NCBI RefSeq assembly: GCF_000429145.1
Contig: NZ_AUBH01000005.1
Span: forward strand, 1-64,000
Source: Aestuariibacter salexigens DSM 15300
GTDB lineage: Bacteria; Pseudomonadota; Gammaproteobacteria; Enterobacterales; Alteromonadaceae
Reading direction: 5' to 3'
DNA: 64,000 nucleotides
Under the pieces are notes generated by a model. It ran no database searches. It was not told where the DNA came from and saw only the letters and a program-made list of their open reading frames with translations. Numbering within the stretch: position 1 is the stretch's first letter; the number at the start of each line of letters is the position of its first letter. The position numbers were made by a program, and so were the translations under genes. Below are positions 1-9,928 of this stretch, in pieces.

Positions 1-98
1 TATTTTTCAATCGACATCGCTGAAAACCGCTTCAAACGGGCTTTGCAGCCTTTTTGCACAGTTGGCAGTTTAGGGCCAGTGCGTTGAAGCGAGCGCGC

Positions 99-126
99 AT
101 TCTACAGACCTGACTGGTCAGGTCAA
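99..126 (-). promoter_or_regulatory. rRNA-type sigma70 promoter firing out of the window
   Basis: On the minus strand a -35 hexamer TTGACC (121-126) is separated by 16 bases from a -10 hexamer TAGAAT (99-104), which is followed directly by the GC-rich discriminator GCGCGC. A-tract-rich DNA lies upstream of the -35 (127-160), in the place of an UP element. This layout closely matches E. coli rrn P1 promoters. In E. coli yrdA and aroE also border an rRNA operon, so the likely target is an rRNA operon beginning left of the window; a tRNA operon is the alternative. A perfect 8-bp inverted repeat (107-124) fills the spacer and overlaps the -35. Confidence 0.65.
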
Positions 127-231
127 CCACTATTTCGAAATTGTTTGCAATTCTTTATCGGTCTGTTGCTTGGATCCTCAAGCAGTGGGTTGGTACTATC
201 TGTTCTCCTGCAACGCGGTGAGCAAATTCTT

Positions 232-765
232 ATGGCAGTAAAAAGTTATAGAGGTATCAACCCGACTCTGGGTAATGCCTGTTTTATAGATGAGTCAGCA
301 GTCGTGGTCGGTGATGTTACTCTGGGTAATGACGTCAGCATATGGCCTCTTGTCGCAGCGCGTGGAGATGTAAACTCCATGCGCATCGGGGATCGCACTA
401 ATATACAAGACGGAACAGTACTTCACGTCACGAGAAAAACGTCATTAAATCCGGAAGGTTATCCTTTGATCATCGGTGAAGACGTCACCGTTGGACACAA
501 ATGCATGTTACACGGCTGTAATCTTGGTAACCGTATCCTTGTAGGCATGGGCGCTATCATAATGGATGGCGCGACTGTCGAAGATGATGTGTTTATTGGT
601 GCGGGCAGCCTCGTACCACCGAATAAAAGGCTCGAGAGCGGCTACCTTTATGTTGGCAGTCCAGTCAAACAAGCCCGCAAGTTGACGGACTCGGAGCGCG
701 CATTTTTAGCGCAGTCGGCTGACAACTACGTCATGTTAAAAAATGACTATCTGCAACAAGATTAG
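232..765 (+). CDS. yrdA: Gamma-carbonic anhydrase family protein YrdA
   Basis: This 177-residue protein is a left-handed beta-helix (hexapeptide-repeat) protein of the gamma-carbonic anhydrase family. The three histidines that bind metal in the family are visible at about H65, H89 and H94, in the contexts TVLHV and GHKCMLHG. Many YrdA-type members lack demonstrated carbonic anhydrase activity, so the reaction is uncertain. I chose the ATG at 232 because GGTGAG lies nine bases upstream and the protein then begins like other members; an open frame continues upstream to 145 but crosses the divergent promoter region. It converges on aroE with two bases between stops, the yrdA-aroE pairing also seen in enteric bacteria. 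Confidence 0.9.
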   Translation: MAVKSYRGINPTLGNACFIDESAVVVGDVTLGNDVSIWPLVAARGDVNSMRIGDRTNIQDGTVLHVTRKTSLNPEGYPLIIGEDVTVGHKCMLHGCNLGNRILVGMGAIIMDGATVEDDVFIGAGSLVPPNKRLESGYLYVGSPVKQARKLTDSERAFLAQSADNYVMLKNDYLQQD

Positions 766-767
766 TT

Positions 768-1598
768 TCAAAGGCGCTGTCTTAGCGCCGCTAGAACAGG
801 TTTTACATCAGGCCTGACACCATTCCACAGAAAATAACTCTCGGCAGCCTGGCCCACCAGCATGCCAAGTCCGTCAATACATTGCTTTACACCCAACTGC
901 TCACATTGTGCCACGAATATTGTGGGTTCACTGGCGTAAGCCATATCATAACAACACGCTGCGTGTGCCAAAACAGTATTCGCAACACCCGGCAGTTCGC
1001 CGTACAAGCTCGCTGATGTTGAGTTGATAACGAGATCAAAGTGATGGCCATCTTGATTGAGTTGGTCCAGTGACAATGCCTCAAGCTGCTTGTGTTTGAA
1101 GTGATTAATTAGCGATATCGCCCTATCATAAGTACGGTTGACAATAGCTATTGAGGCAACCCCAGCCTGTATCAATGGTGAGATAACGCCTCGCGCCGCT
1201 CCACCAGCTCCAATCAGTAACACCCGTTGTCCGGATAATCCGACGTTATTAAGCACTAAATCATTAACCAAACCAACACCATCAGTATTGGCACCAACAA
1301 CCACCCTATTATCTAACTTAATCAGCGTATTTACGGAACCGGCTATTCTCGCTTCCTCAGTCAGGACCGACGCAAATTTAGCGGCCTCCTGCTTAAATGG
1401 AACGGTAACGTTTGCACCTTTAAACTCTTCGTTCTCAAACAGATTTGTTGCATATTCTGAAAATGAAGTTTTGGGTATTAGCAACGCATCGTATTGCAAT
1501 AATTCATTGGATTGTTTGGCAAACAATTGATGGATAAAAGGTGACATGCTTTGCGCAATAGGGTTACCGAGGACAGCGAACTTTTTCACGAGTTGCAA
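768..1598 (-). CDS. aroE: Shikimate 5-dehydrogenase (NADP)
   Basis: AroE reduces 3-dehydroshikimate to shikimate with NADPH, the fourth step of the chorismate pathway, in the cytoplasm. The 276-residue product is the usual length. Shikimate-binding serines sit in NPIAQSMSP (residues 12-20), the catalytic lysine is K69 in VPFKQ, NTDG is at 104-107, and the Rossmann-loop glycine motif GAGGAARG is at 130-137. The C-terminal GLGMLVGQAAESYFLW motif is intact. It ends the leftward hemF/yrdD/smg/dprA neighbourhood but is separated from hemF by ompW, which has its own promoter and terminator. A shikimate dehydrogenase paralogue (YdiB/QuiB) is less likely given the synteny with yrdA. Confidence 0.95.
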   Translation of the reverse strand: MQLVKKFAVLGNPIAQSMSPFIHQLFAKQSNELLQYDALLIPKTSFSEYATNLFENEEFKGANVTVPFKQEAAKFASVLTEEARIAGSVNTLIKLDNRVVVGANTDGVGLVNDLVLNNVGLSGQRVLLIGAGGAARGVISPLIQAGVASIAIVNRTYDRAISLINHFKHKQLEALSLDQLNQDGHHFDLVINSTSASLYGELPGVANTVLAHAACCYDMAYASEPTIFVAQCEQLGVKQCIDGLGMLVGQAAESYFLWNGVRPDVKPVLAALRQRL

Positions 1599-1643
1599 CT
1601 AAACACTTAGATTGAAAAGGCCCTCTAGATTACACCTTTATGT

Positions 1644-1669
1644 AAAAAAAAGCCCGGCGTTTGCCGGGC
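1644..1669 (-). terminator. Rho-independent terminator of ompW
   Basis: On the minus strand the perfect stem GCCCGGC/GCCGGGC (1652-1658 with 1663-1669, four-base loop) is followed by eight T residues (1644-1651). It lies 20 bases beyond the ompW stop codon and separates ompW from aroE. Confidence 0.9.
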
Positions 1670-1689
1670 GGACTATACAGATCGGTTTC

Positions 1690-2388
1690 TCAGAATTTAT
1701 AACCGACAGACACTGTGTAGACATAGGGGTCAACATCTACCGAAACGCTACCAGACGCGTTACTGAATCCGAGTCCCGCATTATCAAGCGTGAAAAACGC
1801 ATCCGTACTAATGTCGATGTAACGCACCGATGCATTTAAAACCCAGTCGTTTGCAAAGAGTAAGTCGAACCCAGCTTGAAGCGCATAGCCAAGTGACGCA
1901 TCTAAATCCAGATCACTAAAACCAAGAGAAGCGTTGCCGCTGGTGAACTCTTCATCAAAGAACAACGTGTAGTTTACGCCTGCACCGACGTATGGTTGAA
2001 ACGGTACAGCTGGGTCATTGAAGTAATAATTGACTGTCACTGTTGGCGGCAAATGAGTCACTTCCCCCAACTTACCTAGCCCCAAAGGGTTGGCGTTCAC
2101 ATTTACATCATGCTTAAAGGGCGTAGCTGCCAATAACTCTACGTTCCACTGATCATCGAAGAAATACGCTAAGTTCAATCCTAGCTGGGTGTTGTTATCA
2201 ACGTTGACACCAAACCCGAGATCAGCACCAGAGCTTGCGCCTCCGACAAATATGTTTGAGCTGGAATCATCAGGTGCGACCGACGTCAGACCGGCTCTGA
2301 AGACAATATCACCTTTTTCGTATGCGAATACAGAAGGAGCTAAAAGCAGCGAGCTGGTAACAAGTGTGGCAAGAAAAGTCTTTTTCAT
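1690..2388 (-). CDS. ompW: Outer-membrane protein OmpW
   Basis: This 232-residue protein has a cleavable signal peptide (residues 1-22, ending SVFA) and the OmpW pattern: an N-terminal segment with GDIVFRAGLTSVAP, alternating amphipathic beta strands, the LGLNLAYFF and YVGAGVNYTLFF strands, and a terminal aromatic residue (VGYKF) typical of outer-membrane barrels. OmpW forms an eight-stranded barrel thought to pass small hydrophobic molecules. It is a single-gene unit: its own terminator lies downstream, and a consensus FNR site lies about 110 bases upstream of the start. OmpW genes of E. coli and vibrios respond to oxygen and osmotic conditions, so oxygen control here is a reasonable inference. 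Confidence 0.93.
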   Translation of the reverse strand: MKKTFLATLVTSSLLLAPSVFAYEKGDIVFRAGLTSVAPDDSSSNIFVGGASSGADLGFGVNVDNNTQLGLNLAYFFDDQWNVELLAATPFKHDVNVNANPLGLGKLGEVTHLPPTVTVNYYFNDPAVPFQPYVGAGVNYTLFFDEEFTSGNASLGFSDLDLDASLGYALQAGFDLLFANDWVLNASVRYIDISTDAFFTLDNAGLGFSNASGSVSVDVDPYVYTVSVGYKF

Positions 2389-2496
2389 TGTGAGTCTCTA
2401 TGTTCAAAAATCTGGCGCTACGTTATCCCATTGCGCAAACCAGACTTTGATCTGGAACAACCCTGTTTTCTAACATTTACAAACACAATATTGACG

Positions 2497-2510
2497 TTGA
2501 TTTATATCAA
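2497..2510 (-). promoter_or_regulatory. Consensus FNR/Anr box upstream of ompW
   Basis: TTGATTTATATCAA is a perfect match to the FNR consensus TTGAT-N4-ATCAA. On the minus strand a -10-like TAGAAA (2467-2472) follows at the distance expected for a class II FNR promoter, with the box centred near -42 from a start around 2460. The site is symmetric, so orientation rests on ompW being the only gene starting near it; hemF ends at 2527. Confidence 0.7.
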
Positions 2511-2526
2511 ATTTCGGTCGATTTCA

Positions 2527-3453
<927 letters not shown>

Positions 3454-3504
3454 TTACTGTTTGTGTGGTGGCGCATTGTACCCAGTTCTGAAGGGATGCC
3501 AAGA

Positions 3505-4068
3505 CTACTCAGCAGACACTTTCTTTGCACAAAGCCGCTGTGGACATACATGATACGAGACACCAGCAATGACCTTATGCGTCATGATGGGCCAGCCACA
3601 TTCAGGACAGATTCTTTCTACAGGTTCGCTATTCACCGCATACTTGCACTTAGGGAAATTATTACATGCGAAAAAATGCTTACCGTATTTATTCACTCTT
3701 TTAATGAGCTTCCCGGAATGGCAATCGGGGCATTGAACCGATGTTTCCTGCTGTTTTTTGATGGATTCAATGTGATGACACTCAGGAAAGTTAGAGCAGC
3801 CAATAAACAATCCATATCGACCTTTTTTAACCGCCATGGTAGAACCGCATTCGGGGCAATGAGAGCCCTCAATGCGTGTTAACTCCTCGGTCTCAGTCTC
3901 CTGCAAAGGTCTTGTATAGTGGCAATCCGGGTAGTGAGCGCAACCAATGAAGGGCTTACCTTTTCCCTTTTTAATAGCAAGCTTGCCGTTACACTGAGGA
4001 CAGCTACCTAGCGCTGCGTCGAGTGCGTGTTCATGGGCAGAAAATAGAGAGTGATCGATTTTAGACAT
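3505..4068 (-). CDS. yrdD: Topoisomerase-type C4 zinc-ribbon protein YrdD
   Basis: The 187-residue protein is made almost entirely of four C4 zinc ribbons like those at the C terminus of topoisomerase I, at about residues 23-49, 71-97, 113-141 and 154-180 (CPQC...C...C, CPEC, CPDC, CPEC). The fourth ribbon is irregular (CPQRLC). There is no topoisomerase catalytic domain. The family probably binds single-stranded DNA or RNA, but its role is not established. The position between hemF and smg matches the conserved dprA-smg-yrdD cluster. There is a 61-base gap to smg. Confidence 0.88.
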   Translation of the reverse strand: MSKIDHSLFSAHEHALDAALGSCPQCNGKLAIKKGKGKPFIGCAHYPDCHYTRPLQETETEELTRIEGSHCPECGSTMAVKKGRYGLFIGCSNFPECHHIESIKKQQETSVQCPDCHSGKLIKRVNKYGKHFFACNNFPKCKYAVNSEPVERICPECGWPIMTHKVIAGVSYHVCPQRLCAKKVSAE

Positions 4069-4129
4069 AGCGTCAGTATGTCACAGAAGTCGCAGGCTTA
4101 CGATTGAAGCCAATGTTAGCGGTTAGTCA

Positions 4130-4606
4130 CTAATGCAAAGGGCCGTCGTGCTCTTCGAACAGCAGGTCTTCCATTTGTGCATACGCATTTTCTTTGCCAG
4201 GCACATTAAATAGCACCATTAGCACAACCCATTTCAGGTCTTCCAGGCAAAACTCTGCAGAGTCTATCTCCATCACGCGGTCAATGACCATCTCACGTGT
4301 GAAGGCATCCAATACATTGATTTGCTCAAGGAACATCAGAAATCCACGGCATTCAACGTCCAGACGAACTTCTTCTTCATGTGTGAAGATGCGCGTAACG
4401 CTAGAGGTTGAGCCTTTAACCAAGTAAGGCTTGATGTCTGTTTCCTGAAGTGCAGCTAATTTTTCCAACCATGCAAGCGCTTTATAGATCTCGTCATGGT
4501 GGAACCCGGCTCTGACAAGTTCTTCGGTGAGCTCATCCTGATCGACACGGATTTCGGTTTCACTGTGGATGAAATTCTCGAAGAGATACATGAGGATATC
4601 GAACAC
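4130..4606 (-). CDS. smg: Smg family protein (DUF494)
   Basis: Smg is a small, acidic, mostly helical protein of the DUF494 family whose biochemical role is unknown. This copy has the typical N terminus [12 protein letters not shown] and length of 158 residues, and the conserved stretch [16 protein letters not shown]. It starts one base after dprA stops, so the two are almost certainly cotranscribed and probably translationally coupled. The fixed association with dprA across gammaproteobacteria supports the assignment. Confidence 0.9.
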   Translation of the reverse strand: MFDILMYLFENFIHSETEIRVDQDELTEELVRAGFHHDEIYKALAWLEKLAALQETDIKPYLVKGSTSSVTRIFTHEEEVRLDVECRGFLMFLEQINVLDAFTREMVIDRVMEIDSAEFCLEDLKWVVLMVLFNVPGKENAYAQMEDLLFEEHDGPLH

Positions 4607-4607
4607 G

Positions 4608-5750
4608 TTAACTTTCCCCCAATTTGATGTAGCCTCCAGGCACGGCGGCTACCAACCCTCGCAACTCATATTCTAATAATGTTGCCATTACATCCTGTAT
4701 CGGCAGGTTGCTGCGTTCGGCAATGACATCAACAGCTGTGACATCATGTTCTACACTATCTAACAATTGATCCGTTGCCAAGCTGGCATTTGGTTTTTTT
4801 TCCTGTCCCGCTGGCACCCTTGTGTCACCATCAATACCAAGCTGCGGAAACTCTTCATTGATATCACTAATATCTTCTACCAGTTTCGCTCCCTGTTTGA
4901 TCAAATAATGTGTTCCCCGGCTCAAAGCATTGTTGACATTGCCGGGTACCGCAAATACTTCACGATTCTGCTCTAAAGCACAGCGAGCAGTAATCAATGA
5001 ACCACTTTTTAACGCAGCTTCAATAACCAGGGTACCCAGTGACAGTCCACTTACCAGGCGATTACGACGAGGAAAATGGGCTGCCTTTGGATGTGAACTT
5101 ATACCGAATTCACTGACCAGCGCGCCGCCAGTCGCAAGGATTCGCTCACTTAAGGCTATGTGGCGTCGAGGATAGATGTATTCAATACCACTACCTAAAA
5201 TCGCAATAGTGCAACCCTCATTTTCGAGCGCGGCCTGATGGCAAATGCCGTCGATACCGACAGCTAAGCCGCTGGTGATAGTCCAGCCACACTTTATTGC
5301 CTGGGTGGTGAGTGATCGCGCCAATGTTTTGCCATAGTGACTAGGAGCACGACTGCCAACGATAGCTAACTGTTGATGTGACAGTGTTTCAGGGTTCCCC
5401 CGTACGAACAAAACTGCGGGAGGCGAGCCAATTTGCAACAAACTGGCAGGATAATGTTGACCACCGGGGACAAGCAGATAATTATTCTTATCCTTATCAC
5501 ACCAGTCATGCCACTCACCTATGTTAGCCGGTAATTGACATGCCAGTGCCGTTGCCAGTTTTTCCTGACATCCCAGCGCAATACGCTGTTTTGTCGTGCT
5601 TATGGCCAGGCTGTGTACGGAGATCTGTGCGTGCTGGCAAAACGTTAATATGTGTCTGGCTGTGATGCGTGGTATAGCGCTGATTTTAAACCAGAAATCC
5701 CGACACTGTGGACAGTTAAGCGTTTTACATTCAGACACATCCTGTGTCAT
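4608..5750 (-). CDS. dprA: DNA-processing protein DprA
   Basis: DprA binds incoming single-stranded DNA and loads RecA during natural transformation. The 380-residue protein has an N-terminal helix-hairpin-helix/SAM-like region, the extended Rossmann fold with [14 protein letters not shown] and [16 protein letters not shown], the [11 protein letters not shown] and [21 protein letters not shown] blocks, and a C-terminal winged-helix domain (about residues 315-380). A CPQC pair lies near residue 15 in a short N-terminal extension whose role is unclear. It sits between the LysM gene (20 bases away) and smg. No other competence genes are in the window, so transformation is possible but not shown. 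Confidence 0.94.
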   Translation of the reverse strand: MTQDVSECKTLNCPQCRDFWFKISAIPRITARHILTFCQHAQISVHSLAISTTKQRIALGCQEKLATALACQLPANIGEWHDWCDKDKNNYLLVPGGQHYPASLLQIGSPPAVLFVRGNPETLSHQQLAIVGSRAPSHYGKTLARSLTTQAIKCGWTITSGLAVGIDGICHQAALENEGCTIAILGSGIEYIYPRRHIALSERILATGGALVSEFGISSHPKAAHFPRRNRLVSGLSLGTLVIEAALKSGSLITARCALEQNREVFAVPGNVNNALSRGTHYLIKQGAKLVEDISDINEEFPQLGIDGDTRVPAGQEKKPNASLATDQLLDSVEHDVTAVDVIAERSNLPIQDVMATLLEYELRGLVAAVPGGYIKLGES

Positions 5751-5770
5751 TGATTCATCCCTGTAGCCGG

Positions 5771-6844
5771 TTATGGCGCCGCGACAATCGCTCCCTGACG
5801 TACCATTTCTCGGGAGCGCGTAATCAGGCCATAACTTGCCTTATTGAACGTTTTAAATACGACCAACTCACCTATTTTCACTGCGGGCTGGGTCACTTCC
5901 TCTGTGCTGCTAAACAGCGTTTTAACAATATTTGTCTCGCTTTCATAGATTGGCTGCTCACCATCCAGAATGTTTGGCCCTTGGGCATAAATTCCCATTA
6001 CCGTGCCAGGCTTAACTTCGCGTTGCCCCAAGTCAACCACAACAATATCGTACTTACCCAAGAGTCCATGTTGATGCAAACTATCTACAATAAAACCGCG
6101 CTGCCTTGTCGCTGCCTCAAGGCGCATATCTTCGTACTCGACCTCTTCCTGTGGCAGTAACTTATCGCCGCGTTTTAATTCAAAGTTAGCCTGTTTGACC
6201 CTCACCAGGCGGTGGGAATCAGGTTGGGCCTCGCTTAATTCTACATCAGCAACATGCCGGACCATGACGCCCAATACATTATCAAAGCGGTCTACCACCT
6301 CAGACTGCATCCTTAAAACACGATACTCGTCCTGCGAACTATCGGCTATACCACTTAAGATCAGATCGTCATTGGCAAAACGAATGGAACCATTGTGGTC
6401 GCCAAGCAGATGAGGCAACTGCTCATACACATCAGCCTCGAGGATCATATCATTGGCAAGGTAGGGCTCTATCACTGACCATGGAAGCAGTGGTATAGCC
6501 TGATTGGCTTTCGACGTTCGCTTACCTGCCGGAGACAGTACTAAGCGGGGTTTTTCTTCAGCCCGCACAATATCCATTACCGGTTGACCTTGATCATCAT
6601 AGCGAAGCCGAAGTTCATCGCCCGGATAAATTAGGTGGGGGTTAGTGATATGCGTGTTATTGCGCCACAGTTCTGGCCACAGCCACGGTTTATCAAGAAA
6701 CAAACTGGAAATATCCCAGAGTGTATCCCCCTCTTTAACCACGTATACCTGTGGTGCATCGGATTTGATTTGCATGGCATTGAGCAAACCAGCAAAACAT
6801 AATGCCATTGCCAGTACTAGCCATGTGATTCGTTTAAGCCGCAT
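5771..6844 (-). CDS. LysM-domain envelope protein
   Basis: The 357-residue protein begins with a signal peptide or signal anchor (hydrophobic residues 7-23) followed by one LysM domain at about residues 32-80 (YVVKEGDTLWDISS ... NPHLIYPGDELRL), which binds peptidoglycan glycan strands. The remaining 270 residues form a domain with no motif that I can name. AGGGGAT lies just ahead of the ATG. Genes of this kind are regularly found beside dprA and divergent from def in Alteromonadales and Vibrionales, which supports a conserved envelope role. It is the first gene of the leftward LysM-dprA-smg-yrdD-hemF series. Confidence 0.85.
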   Translation of the reverse strand: MRLKRITWLVLAMALCFAGLLNAMQIKSDAPQVYVVKEGDTLWDISSLFLDKPWLWPELWRNNTHITNPHLIYPGDELRLRYDDQGQPVMDIVRAEEKPRLVLSPAGKRTSKANQAIPLLPWSVIEPYLANDMILEADVYEQLPHLLGDHNGSIRFANDDLILSGIADSSQDEYRVLRMQSEVVDRFDNVLGVMVRHVADVELSEAQPDSHRLVRVKQANFELKRGDKLLPQEEVEYEDMRLEAATRQRGFIVDSLHQHGLLGKYDIVVVDLGQREVKPGTVMGIYAQGPNILDGEQPIYESETNIVKTLFSSTEEVTQPAVKIGELVVFKTFNKASYGLITRSREMVRQGAIVAAP

Positions 6845-6963
6845 GAGATCCCCTTCGGCGCCTAAGCACCTTATTCACGTCACTTGTCTTGTATCGACCC
6901 TTACCCATAATGCAAGAGCTTTTGATTAAGACAAGCTGATGTTGCCCTTCAGACTTGAATCCG

Positions 6964-6992
6964 TTGGGCATTACACCTATATAGGCTAGAAT
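6964..6992 (+). promoter_or_regulatory. Candidate sigma70 promoter for def
   Basis: TTGGGC (6964-6969) and TAGAAT (6987-6992) are separated by 17 bases and lie 85 bases upstream of the def start in the def/LysM divergent intergenic region. The -35 is a moderate match, so this is a candidate only. Confidence 0.4.
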
Positions 6993-7076
6993 ATCGATAG
7001 TATCCAGCGTGTAAAGTGCACGTTTGGCGAAAGAGTATGTAAATTAATACATTTGAAAGCGTGGAAACCTAACCCA

Positions 7077-7586
7077 ATGGCTGTTTTAGAAGTTCTTAGA
7101 TTCCCTGACGAGCGACTGCGTACGGTGGCAAAGCCTGTTGAAGCAGTCGATGCCTCTATAAAAAAACTTGTCGACGATATGTTTGAAACCATGCGCGATG
7201 AAAAAGGAATCGGCCTGGCCGCCACTCAGGTTAACGTCCATAAACGTGTTGTCGTGATGGATGTATCCGAAGAGCAAGACGAACCGCGGGTATTTATTAA
7301 TCCGGAAATCATCGAGCGCGAGGGAAGCACCATCAGCGAAGAAGGCTGCCTGTCAGTACCGAATAACTACGCCAAAGTCGAACGCGCTGAGAAGATAAAA
7401 GTGCGCGCGCTGGATAAAGATGGCAATCCCTTTGAACTTGACGCCGATGGCTTATTGGCGATCTGCATTCAGCATGAGTTAGACCACCTGCAAGGCAAGT
7501 TGTTTGTTGATTACCTATCGCCATTAAAGCGCCAACGTATTCGAACTAAGCTGGAAAAAGAAGCCCGCCTGGCGGCGCGACTATAA
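7077..7586 (+). CDS. def: Peptide deformylase
   Basis: Def removes the N-formyl group from nascent proteins and uses a divalent metal, usually iron. The 169 residues equal the E. coli length. The three family motifs are present: GIGLAATQ (44-51), EGCLS (89-93) with the metal ligand C91, and HELDH (133-137), which supplies two histidine ligands and the catalytic glutamate. I chose the ATG at 7077; an open frame continues a few codons upstream from 7053 without a better ribosome site. It leads the def-fmt-rsmB series, a classic pairing of formyl removal with formyl addition. Confidence 0.97.
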   Translation: MAVLEVLRFPDERLRTVAKPVEAVDASIKKLVDDMFETMRDEKGIGLAATQVNVHKRVVVMDVSEEQDEPRVFINPEIIEREGSTISEEGCLSVPNNYAKVERAEKIKVRALDKDGNPFELDADGLLAICIQHELDHLQGKLFVDYLSPLKRQRIRTKLEKEARLAARL

Positions 7587-7596
7587 ACCATGTCGA

Positions 7597-7620
7597 CTCG
7601 CTGCCCATTTCGGCAGCGAG
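7597..7620 (+). other. Hairpin between def and fmt
   Basis: CTCGCTGCC (7597-7605) and GGCAGCGAG (7612-7620) form a perfect nine-base-pair stem with a six-base loop. No T tract follows, so it is not a standard terminator; it could stabilise the upstream def message or slow RNase progress. Confidence 0.55.
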
Positions 7621-7643
7621 GCACTTAATCAAGAGTACTTTCA

Positions 7644-8582
7644 TTGCAACCATTGAACATTGTTTTTGCTGGCACGCCTGATTTTGCCGCCAGCCACCTG
7701 CAGGCATTACTGGATTCGCCACATAATATCGTTGCAACGTATACACAGCCTGACAGACCCGCAGGCAGAGGCAAAAAGCTTACTGCCAGCCCGGTAAAGC
7801 AACTCGCTCTGGCGCATGACATCCCGGTTTTTCAACCATCTTCCTTAAAGCAGTCAGACAGTGCTGATATATTGAGGACCTTGGGTGCTGACGTAATGGT
7901 GGTCGTCGCCTACGGACTAATATTGCCTGCACATATTTTGACTACGCCCCGCCTGGGCTGCCTTAATGTGCATGGTTCTTTATTGCCAAAGTGGCGCGGC
8001 GCAGCACCCATACAGAGAGCGATCTGGGCGGGAGACAGCGAGTCTGGCGTGACGATTATGCAGATGGATGAGGGACTAGATACAGGTGACATTCTGCTCG
8101 AACATAGGGTACCCATCGCTCGCGATGAAACCAGTGCCAGCCTTTATCAAAAGCTCGCTGAAGTGGGCCCGCAGGCGCTGCTAGAGGCGCTCGACGGTTT
8201 AGCACAAAGGCCGGCAGTTAAGCAGGACAATAGCCTGGCAAGCTATGCCAAGAAATTAAGTAAAGAAGAAGCACGAATCGACTGGCAGCTGGGCGCTGAA
8301 CAGCTGGAGAGAAACGTGCGCGCCTTTAATCCATGGCCGGTAAGTTGGTTCGAGTTGCCTGCAGGTCCGGTCAAAGTATGGCATGCAAGCGTGTCTCAAG
8401 CGCATGCTGACGCACAGCCGGGAACCATCGTTAAAGCTGACAAAAATGGGATTACTGTTGCAACCTCAGATGGCACATTAGTGCTACACACATTGCAACT
8501 ACCGGGCAAAAAAGCCATGCCGGTTGTTGATATCCTCAATTCACGAGCCGATTGGTTCTTGCCTGGTAGTGTACTTAACTGA
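7644..8582 (+). CDS. fmt: Methionyl-tRNA formyltransferase
   Basis: Fmt transfers a formyl group from 10-formyltetrahydrofolate to initiator Met-tRNA. The 312-residue protein has the N-terminal Rossmann domain with FAGTPDF, the folate-site signature [15 protein letters not shown] near residue 108, and the C-terminal OB-fold domain beginning around residue 205. The start appears to be TTG at 7644, with AAGAG eight bases upstream; a second in-frame TTG nine bases later is also possible. Its stop overlaps the rsmB start (TGATG at 8580-8584), which implies translational coupling. Confidence 0.96.
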   Translation: MQPLNIVFAGTPDFAASHLQALLDSPHNIVATYTQPDRPAGRGKKLTASPVKQLALAHDIPVFQPSSLKQSDSADILRTLGADVMVVVAYGLILPAHILTTPRLGCLNVHGSLLPKWRGAAPIQRAIWAGDSESGVTIMQMDEGLDTGDILLEHRVPIARDETSASLYQKLAEVGPQALLEALDGLAQRPAVKQDNSLASYAKKLSKEEARIDWQLGAEQLERNVRAFNPWPVSWFELPAGPVKVWHASVSQAHADAQPGTIVKADKNGITVATSDGTLVLHTLQLPGKKAMPVVDILNSRADWFLPGSVLN

Positions 8583-9892
8583 TGGCGTTGTCTAATAGAG
8601 CTGGGCAGCTGCGTCACGACGCTGCATTAGCGGTATTTAGCGTACTTGAACAGGGAGAATCAGCATCTAGCATATTACCGGCTATTCAAAAACGCTATGA
8701 CAGTCGCGACAGCGCCCTATTACAGGAGTTATTTTACGGCGTGCTTCGCGAGCTGCCTATCCTGCAACACTGGCTCAGGCAACTGTTGCAAAATCCGCTT
8801 AAAGGCAAAAAGAAGCGCATTGAACACATCATCATGGTCGGATTTTACCAATTGGCCTATACACGTGTATCTCAGCACGCTGCCGTGGCAGAGACAGTCG
8901 CAGCGATGGATATCCTTTCGGAAAAACGTCTTAAAGGATTGGTTAATGCAATTCTGCGCAATTTCATCCGCCAGCAGCTTGGCCAGAATCCACCATCAGA
9001 TCCTGCGCTGCGCTCTGGCTTTCCGAAGTGGCTTTACAAAAAAGTTATCGCACATTATCCAGACCATGCAGAAGACATATTTGCACAATGCCGTCAGCGC
9101 CCCCCTATTTGGCTGAGAGTCAACAAAAGTAAAATTGATTCGACGGGTTATCAGTCAGCGTTGAATGAAGCTTCAATAGCGTTTGATTTATCGCCAACTC
9201 ACCCTGATGCGCTGATATTACGTGAGCGGATTGATATCACTCGCCTGCCCGGTTTTCAGCAGGGCTGGTTTTCGGTTCAGGACGGTGCCGCACAACTTGC
9301 CGCACACTTGCTGAATGCGCAGCCAGCGCAACGCGTTCTGGACTGCTGCGCGGCACCGGGAGGAAAAACCTGTCATATTTTGGAAAATCAGCCGCAGGCT
9401 AGCGAGGTTGTAGCCGTAGACAGTGACTCTGACAGACTCAGCCGGGTGCATGAAAATTTACAACGCCTAGGCCTGACTGCCACCGCAGTAGCTGGAGATG
9501 CAAGCCAGCCTGATAGCTGGTGGGATGGCAGAGAGTTCGACAAAATTCTGCTCGATGCGCCCTGCTCCGCAACCGGTATTATCCGTAAGCATCAGGATAT
9601 CAAGTGGCTTCGCAAGGCGAGTGACATTGAGGCGTTAACAGAATTACAGGCGAAAATATTGAATGCAGTCTGGCCGTTATTGAGACAAGGAGGTGAATTG
9701 TTGTATGCCACCTGTTCAATTCTACCAGAGGAAAATAGCCAGCAAATTGACCGTTTTCTGCAACATCACGATGACGCGAGCATACTGCCTATTGATATCA
9801 ACATTGATAGCTATTCGCCAACCGGACTACAGATATTACCCGGTCAGCAACAAATGGATGGTTTCTATTACGCCAGACTGCTAAAGTCTTAA
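8582..9892 (+). CDS. rsmB: 16S rRNA m5C967 methyltransferase
   Basis: RsmB methylates C967 of 16S rRNA with S-adenosylmethionine. The 436 residues comprise an N-terminal NusB-like RNA-binding domain (about 1-140), a short linker domain, and a Rossmann methyltransferase core. The SAM motif is LDCCAAPGGKTCH; the two working cysteines are in DAPCSATG and ATCSILPEEN. The ATG overlaps the fmt stop codon. It is followed after 36 bases by trkA, the same order as in E. coli. Confidence 0.96.
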   Translation: MALSNRAGQLRHDAALAVFSVLEQGESASSILPAIQKRYDSRDSALLQELFYGVLRELPILQHWLRQLLQNPLKGKKKRIEHIIMVGFYQLAYTRVSQHAAVAETVAAMDILSEKRLKGLVNAILRNFIRQQLGQNPPSDPALRSGFPKWLYKKVIAHYPDHAEDIFAQCRQRPPIWLRVNKSKIDSTGYQSALNEASIAFDLSPTHPDALILRERIDITRLPGFQQGWFSVQDGAAQLAAHLLNAQPAQRVLDCCAAPGGKTCHILENQPQASEVVAVDSDSDRLSRVHENLQRLGLTATAVAGDASQPDSWWDGREFDKILLDAPCSATGIIRKHQDIKWLRKASDIEALTELQAKILNAVWPLLRQGGELLYATCSILPEENSQQIDRFLQHHDDASILPIDINIDSYSPTGLQILPGQQQMDGFYYARLLKS

Positions 9893-9928
9893 CACTCGGT
9901 TTTTGAAAACAAAAATACACCTGAGCAC

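Noticed and set aside
145-231. Upstream extension of yrdA starting at 145
   Set aside because: The extra residues are not expected in the family, the region contains the UP-like part of the divergent promoter, and a ribosome site precedes the ATG at 232.
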